Shown piece by piece: positions 59,533 through 64,000 of a stretch of 64,000 bases of DNA (the stretch's first letter is position 1; every line of letters starts with the position of its first letter). The notes under the pieces are model-generated. The model made no database searches and was not told the origin of the DNA. It saw only the letters and a program-made list of their open reading frames with translations. The translations under genes were made by a program, and so were the position numbers. The stretch is taken from positions 3,720,001 through 3,784,000 of the forward strand of contig NC_015578.1 of NCBI RefSeq assembly GCF_000214375.1, in the 5' to 3' direction. Origin of the DNA: Treponema primitia ZAS-2 (GTDB taxonomy: Bacteria; Spirochaetota; Spirochaetia; Treponematales; Breznakiellaceae).

Positions 59533-62500
59533 AAATCGCTGATTATGCAATAAAACACCCCGCAGTCATTCTGATGAGCCTGATCATCCTCTTGGTATTT
59601 GGCCTGATTGCCGGGCTGAGCCTTAACCGGAATCTTGTTGCGGACATCAGTATTCCTACGGCTATAGTGGCTACCACCTGGCCGGGAGTTGGCCCCGAGG
59701 ATATTGAAAAGGAAATTACCAATCCTCTGGAGGACGCTCTGGGTACCCTGGAGGGATTAAAGCAGATCAGTTCAAGTTCCCAGAATTCGGTTTCCATGAT
59801 CACCCTGGAATTGGGATATAACGAAGATATCAATAAACGTATTCCTGATATACGGGAAAAGATCAACGCCGCCATGGTGGATCTTCCCGATGATATTTCC
59901 GGCCCCCCGGATATATTTCCTTACAGCACATCCCAACTTCCCATCATGACCATCCTGGTGGAAGGTCAGGGCGACCGGAGCGAGCTGTCCGTCCTCTGCC
60001 GGGACGAGGTGATCCCCGCCCTCTCCCGAATTCCCGGTGTGGCGGCAGTGAACATGAGCGGGGACAGCCAGGATGTAGTGGAGATCCTGGCAAATCTTGA
60101 GCGGCTTAAGGCGGTGGGCCTTTCGGTACTGGATATTGCAAAAATCATCCCTGCGGCCAACGTTTCCCTTCCCGGCGGGGATGGGGTTTACCAGGGCTAC
60201 AATCTGAATATCAGGACCGAGGGCCGCTATGGTTCCCTGAGAGAAATCGAAGATCAGGTACTGGCCTTCAAAGACGGCCGGTACATACGGCTCAAGGATG
60301 TGGCCGAGGTCGTTGTACGGGAAGATCGTCAGGATAACTACGTGATCAACCATGGCAGAGATTCCCTGGCTCTCTTTATTGAAAAACAGCGCCAAGGTGA
60401 CAGTATCACCATAAGCGATACAGTCCATGAGATTTTGGGAAACCTGGAAAAAGAATACGCCGGGGGTATCAGCTTCGTGTTTCTCAAGGATGATAGTGGT
60501 AATATTTCTACCTCCATGAGTTCGGTATTCCAGTCTGCCATCATGGGGGCTATTCTGGCGGTACTGATACTCTTCCTGTTCCTCCACAACAGAAACACTA
60601 CCCTTATCATCGGTCTGTCAATCCCTCTGTCGATTCTCTTTACCTTCATCGGACTCTGGGCAAAGGGATCAACCCTGGATCTGATAACCCTGGCGGGACT
60701 AACCTCGGCTATCGGCATGGTGGTGGACGCCTCCATAGTAATCCTGGAAAACACTCAGCGCCATTTTGATTCCGGCATGGACCGCAAGAAAGCTGCGTCT
60801 CTGGGGGCCGATGAAGTAGGCGCCGCAGTGATAGCCTCCACCGCAACCACACTGGCGGCTTTCTTTCCTATTATATTCCTGTCTGGTCTGGCGGGACTCA
60901 TCCTTCGGGATGTAGCCTGGACCATTATCTTTGCCCTGTTCAGTTCCGCGTTTGTGGCAATCATCGTGGTCCCCTTCCTCTGCGCACTGTTCCTCAAACC
61001 CGAAAACAAAAGCTCCCTGAGCGCCCGGATCGGTGGGATTTCAGAAAAGTGGATAGAAAAACTTTCCGATCTCTACCAGAGGACGCTTCAGGGCGCCATG
61101 AATTCCCGGAAATCCTTCCTCCTGGGAACAGTCTTCCTCATGGTATTGAGTTTCCTTTCCATGCGGCTTCTGGGATTTGAATTTCTGGCCCAGACGGACA
61201 TGTCTGAAATAGAGGTAAGCATAGAGACCCCCGGGGGCTACACCCTGGAAATGACCCGGGCTAAGGTCATGCTTCTGGAACAGGAAATTTACCGGATTAT
61301 CTCGGAGACCGAAACATCCTATTTTGTGGTGGGCAAGGCAGATGCCTTTGGGGTACGGAAAGAAAAAAATCGGGCCTATGGTTCCATCAGACTTTCCGGG
61401 GTTAGCAAGCGGAAACAACATGTTACTAAAATTATCAGCCGGCTCCAGGAAGAGGTCCCCCGGCTTATTCCCGATATACGGGCGACCTTCAGTAATGGCG
61501 GGGTATCAAACTTACTTTCCCTGGCCACCGGAGGAAGCGGATTTCTAATCCATGTTTACGGAAACGATATGGATACGGTACTTGCCGGAGCTGAACAGAT
61601 CCGCGACTATATGCGCCGGGACCCCAATGTGGCGGATACGGATCTTAACATACGCTTTAATCAGCGGGAAATGACCGCCAAACTGGCCCATCAATACCTG
61701 GGGACCATGGGGCTCTCCTCTTATGAAACTGCCATGATGAACAGGGTTATCTTTAACGGTCTGTCCCTGGGAACCTATTACGGGGGGATCAATAATATTC
61801 CTATTGAACTGCGGACAAACTTTACCGGGGGAACTATTCCTCAGGACATACTCTACAGCCTGGAACTCAACACATCAGATGGGAGACGGGTTTCCATGGC
61901 GAATGTAGCGGAACTGGAAACCACAGAAAAAATATCCCAGATAGTCCACCGCAATAAGTCCCGATCTATCACGGTGAGCGCCAGCCTCATGGATCCCAAT
62001 GTCAGGGAAACTTCCCGCCGGGTCACCAGCCTGATCCACACCCAGGGGCTGGTTCCCGGAGTAAGCTGGGAAATAGGCGGTTCCACCGAGGAAATGCTTT
62101 CCTCCTTCCGTTCCCTGATAATCGTTCTTGCTATCGCCATCTTCCTGGTATACGCAGTAATGGTGATACAGTTTGAACGATTCACCCAGCCGTTGTTGAT
62201 CATGTCCTCTATTCCCTTCACCCTGATCGGCATCACCGGGGGACTCCTCCTCTTCGGTGGCACCCTCAATATTGTCTCCCTTTTGGGGATCATCACCCTG
62301 GCGGGGGTGGTGGTTAATAACGCTATTGTGCTCATCGACTACACAAACATGCTCCGGGACCGCTATGGGATTTCTCTGGAGGAGGCGATCATGACCGGCG
62401 CAAAATCCAGGTTGAAGCCCATACTGATGACCACCCTGACCACTCTGCTGGGGGTAATTCCCCTGTCCATAGGCCTTGGGGAAGGGTCGGAACTCTACGC

Positions 62501-62648
62501 GCCCCTGGGGCAGAGTATCTTCGGCGGCCTTTTCAGCTCCACCTTCATCACCCTGTTTTTCATTCCCGTCCTCTACCTAATCATGGAAAAACGAAAAGAA
62601 CGGAAAAAAGCTGCAAAAGGACAAGTGCTAAATTCTGTACAAAATTAG
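59529..62648 (+). CDS. RND-family efflux pump (AcrB/MmpL-like permease)
   Basis: A 1039-residue inner-membrane proton-driven exporter, full length for the HAE-RND group. It has the N-terminal helix HPAVILMSLIILLVFGLIAG, porter-domain segments TTWPGVGPEDIEKEITNPLE and PGVAAVNMSGDSQDVVEILA, the proton-relay helix region AIGMVVDASIVILENTQRHF, a repeated second half, and GVVVNNAIVLIDYTNMLRDR followed by KSRLKPILMTTLTTLLGVIP. Substrates are probably hydrophobic toxins, bile-like compounds or lipids, and cannot be told from sequence. It ends overlapping the TonB receptor gene by four bases. Confidence 0.95.
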   Translation: MKIADYAIKHPAVILMSLIILLVFGLIAGLSLNRNLVADISIPTAIVATTWPGVGPEDIEKEITNPLEDALGTLEGLKQISSSSQNSVSMITLELGYNEDINKRIPDIREKINAAMVDLPDDISGPPDIFPYSTSQLPIMTILVEGQGDRSELSVLCRDEVIPALSRIPGVAAVNMSGDSQDVVEILANLERLKAVGLSVLDIAKIIPAANVSLPGGDGVYQGYNLNIRTEGRYGSLREIEDQVLAFKDGRYIRLKDVAEVVVREDRQDNYVINHGRDSLALFIEKQRQGDSITISDTVHEILGNLEKEYAGGISFVFLKDDSGNISTSMSSVFQSAIMGAILAVLILFLFLHNRNTTLIIGLSIPLSILFTFIGLWAKGSTLDLITLAGLTSAIGMVVDASIVILENTQRHFDSGMDRKKAASLGADEVGAAVIASTATTLAAFFPIIFLSGLAGLILRDVAWTIIFALFSSAFVAIIVVPFLCALFLKPENKSSLSARIGGISEKWIEKLSDLYQRTLQGAMNSRKSFLLGTVFLMVLSFLSMRLLGFEFLAQTDMSEIEVSIETPGGYTLEMTRAKVMLLEQEIYRIISETETSYFVVGKADAFGVRKEKNRAYGSIRLSGVSKRKQHVTKIISRLQEEVPRLIPDIRATFSNGGVSNLLSLATGGSGFLIHVYGNDMDTVLAGAEQIRDYMRRDPNVADTDLNIRFNQREMTAKLAHQYLGTMGLSSYETAMMNRVIFNGLSLGTYYGGINNIPIELRTNFTGGTIPQDILYSLELNTSDGRRVSMANVAELETTEKISQIVHRNKSRSITVSASLMDPNVRETSRRVTSLIHTQGLVPGVSWEIGGSTEEMLSSFRSLIIVLAIAIFLVYAVMVIQFERFTQPLLIMSSIPFTLIGITGGLLLFGGTLNIVSLLGIITLAGVVVNNAIVLIDYTNMLRDRYGISLEEAIMTGAKSRLKPILMTTLTTLLGVIPLSIGLGEGSELYAPLGQSIFGGLFSSTFITLFFIPVLYLIMEKRKERKKAAKGQVLNSVQN

Positions 62649-64000
62649 GTATCACCTTCAAACCCGGTACGCAGCCCCAGCATAAGGGTAAATCCTTGTC
62701 CGGGGTACCTATAATAGGATTCGTAGGAATAGTTAAGGGCATTGCGTAGGGTCAGAAAAGCGCTAAAGTTTCTGCTGATTTGTTGGCTGAGGTTCACGGT
62801 AAGCAAAACATGGGGATCCAGTTTTTCGCCGTTGTCAGAGTCGCCGTACCGGAGACTTTCCACATGACCGGAAATTAGCAGGGACCCCTCTTTTTGCGGG
62901 AGCGGACCGGGCCTGGAGGAACCAATTTTCCAGGGCAGCTCCAAAGAAATGCCCCCGGTGTGGACCGGTGTATAGGGCGCCCGTTTATCCGAAGCAAAAC
63001 CGTATCCTTCCCCCAGAAAATAGCTTAACTGATACCGGTAGGAAAGGGAGAAAACCAGCCTGTCAAAGAAGCTGTAGAGGGGAATATCAAAACCAATCCT
63101 GGTATCGGCGCCGAAAGACGCGGTTTCCCCTACATTCTGAGGAATGAGTATCGTTGATACAGCCGGATCGGGAAGCCAGTGAACAGTATCCTTATTCCAC
63201 TGGGCAAAAATGGCGTTATCAAAATTCAGCCATTCAGTGATGATCCAGAGCGTACCAAGGTCCCCGCCCCAGCCATCTTCAGGTTTAATGGCGCCGTTAC
63301 CCTTGGCGTCACCGCTCTCCCAACGGAGCTCCTGTATGTTGGGATACTTAAATATCCGGTAGTAATTGTTTCTGAAAGTAAGAAAATCGGCAGCATACCA
63401 GAAGATACCCAGTTTCGGTGCCGGCGCTATATAGAAGCCGCCGCCAGGATCGGAGCTAAGCATAGCCTTAATCGACGGGACAATGAGCAAGCTGTCATGA
63501 AGCCTGAATTCTCCGCCAAGAGAAAGACCGCCCTGGTGAAGTTCCTGAGAATTCTTAGCAGTAAGGGAGCTGTAATGATAGTCCCCACCAAACATAATAA
63601 GGGACCTTTCCCCGAAACGCCAGCTCCAGCGATTCAACACAGAGATTGTATATTCCTCCTGGTTATGAAAACCCGGTTCCCGATCATAATACAGGATCTG
63701 CCAACCGCTGTTTATTCCCAGTTCAAACCCTTTATCCCGATCCGGGGTAACAGGAATATTGAAGAGAAAATTATTCCTGAAGGAAAAATAATCCGGGTTT
63801 TCTTCCTTACTACCGTAGTAAAGGTCTCCAGCAACAATTATTTTGGCAGAGTCCGGTAAGTGCATGGTTAAGGCGGCGGATCCTCCCAAGTCCCAGAGAC
63901 CGCCTTTATCCTGCCGCCGGGTATACCCACCATCCCGGTAGAGAAAGTGATTGCCTGCCTGGTTAAAAAAAATGTCCGCTCCCAGAGAGAACCGTTCCAT
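62645..64000 (-). CDS. TonB-dependent receptor, C-terminal barrel part, runs off right edge
   Basis: A 451-codon segment open to the right edge. The sequence shows alternating amphipathic strands with TonB-receptor features: FGGDYHYSSLTAKNSQELHQ, APKLGIFWYAADFLTFRNNY, YRIFKYPNIQELRWESGDAK (the conserved P-N-I-Q-E-L loop), and a C-terminal NLSQQISRNFSAFLTLRNAL then YYRYPGQGFTLMLGLRTGF. This barrel imports scarce ligands such as metal chelates or cobalamin, or glycans. The plug domain and TonB box lie outside the window. The Met at the edge is internal, not a start. Confidence 0.82.
   Translation of the reverse strand: MERFSLGADIFFNQAGNHFLYRDGGYTRRQDKGGLWDLGGSAALTMHLPDSAKIIVAGDLYYGSKEENPDYFSFRNNFLFNIPVTPDRDKGFELGINSGWQILYYDREPGFHNQEEYTISVLNRWSWRFGERSLIMFGGDYHYSSLTAKNSQELHQGGLSLGGEFRLHDSLLIVPSIKAMLSSDPGGGFYIAPAPKLGIFWYAADFLTFRNNYYRIFKYPNIQELRWESGDAKGNGAIKPEDGWGGDLGTLWIITEWLNFDNAIFAQWNKDTVHWLPDPAVSTILIPQNVGETASFGADTRIGFDIPLYSFFDRLVFSLSYRYQLSYFLGEGYGFASDKRAPYTPVHTGGISLELPWKIGSSRPGPLPQKEGSLLISGHVESLRYGDSDNGEKLDPHVLLTVNLSQQISRNFSAFLTLRNALNYSYESYYRYPGQGFTLMLGLRTGFEGDT

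Noticed and set aside
58522-59550. 342-codon open frame on the minus strand
   Set aside because: Antisense to the efflux adaptor and incompatible with the four-base coupling of adaptor and pump genes.

Overview
The window reads as a moderately GC-rich chromosome segment from a Gram-negative-type bacterium, most likely a Treponema-like spirochaete. The reasons are many lipoproteins with loose spirochaetal lipoboxes, LysM, FecR and SH3 envelope proteins, DUF362 and YdbC proteins, a secretion signal ending in FAGGGQ on the TRAP binding protein, and a chaperonin gene with no groES next to it. The species assignment is inference. No rRNA, tRNA, CRISPR array or intact insertion sequence was found.

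Layout. 1-8.7 kb: a partial unknown gene, an rRNA/tRNA methyltransferase, an AT-rich vapBC toxin-antitoxin pair, an exported EEP-family hydrolase, a cytidylate-kinase-like protein, a NUDIX hydrolase, two envelope proteins, YdbC-rnhA and an oxidoreductase. 8.7-10.5 kb: groEL. 10.6-20.8 kb: a complete hexuronate cluster (GntR regulator, TRAP uptake system, uxuA, fructuronate reductase, uxaC, KDPG aldolase fused to a VOC-like domain, kdgK) taking glucuronate to pyruvate and glyceraldehyde-3-phosphate. 20.8-27.2 kb: a copper-handling block (cupredoxin lipoprotein with Cys-Cys tail, duplicated-domain lipoprotein, CopA, CopZ, response regulator, sensor kinase). 27.2-31.4 kb: a four-gene envelope operon read on the minus strand (GLUG lipoprotein, unknown exported protein, outer-membrane barrel, FecR protein). 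31.5-35.7 kb: a Fic remnant, queuosine-precursor transporter, DUF3786, tcdA, ttcA-like and a glucosaminidase lipoprotein. 35.7-41.0 kb: potABCD and a lysine-aminomutase-like radical SAM enzyme. 41-48.7 kb: a patchwork with transposase remnants, AraC and XRE regulators, a duplicated promoter/leader and AT-rich cargo around an M20 peptidase and galE. 48.8-64 kb: an ABC-F ATPase, SH3 lipoprotein, glnS, esterase, DUF362 ferredoxin, a TolC/MFP/RND efflux set and a TonB-dependent receptor that runs off the right edge.

The most unusual signal is a dispersed, modular DNA repeat placed inside protein-coding genes. It has a 24-nt form and a 39-nt form, the longer one carrying a CCGACT..AGTCGG palindrome. 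Both lengths are multiples of three. Clear copies lie in four unrelated genes (230-292, 2330-2477, 25459-25482, 33998-34052) and a decayed tandem pair lies in a fifth (29207-29284). In each case the reading frame stays open and the insert falls in a linker, loop or tail. The copies are read in more than one frame and on both strands, so the selected unit appears to be the DNA rather than the peptide. It behaves like the protein-inserted palindromic elements known from Rickettsia but differs from them in sequence and size.

Other points of note are a hairpin that hides the ribosome binding site of the EEP gene, a duplicated operator with compensatory changes beside the AraC gene, paired hairpins inside the TRAP operon, and a family of CTTTAGGG hairpins that may be IS200/IS605-type ends.
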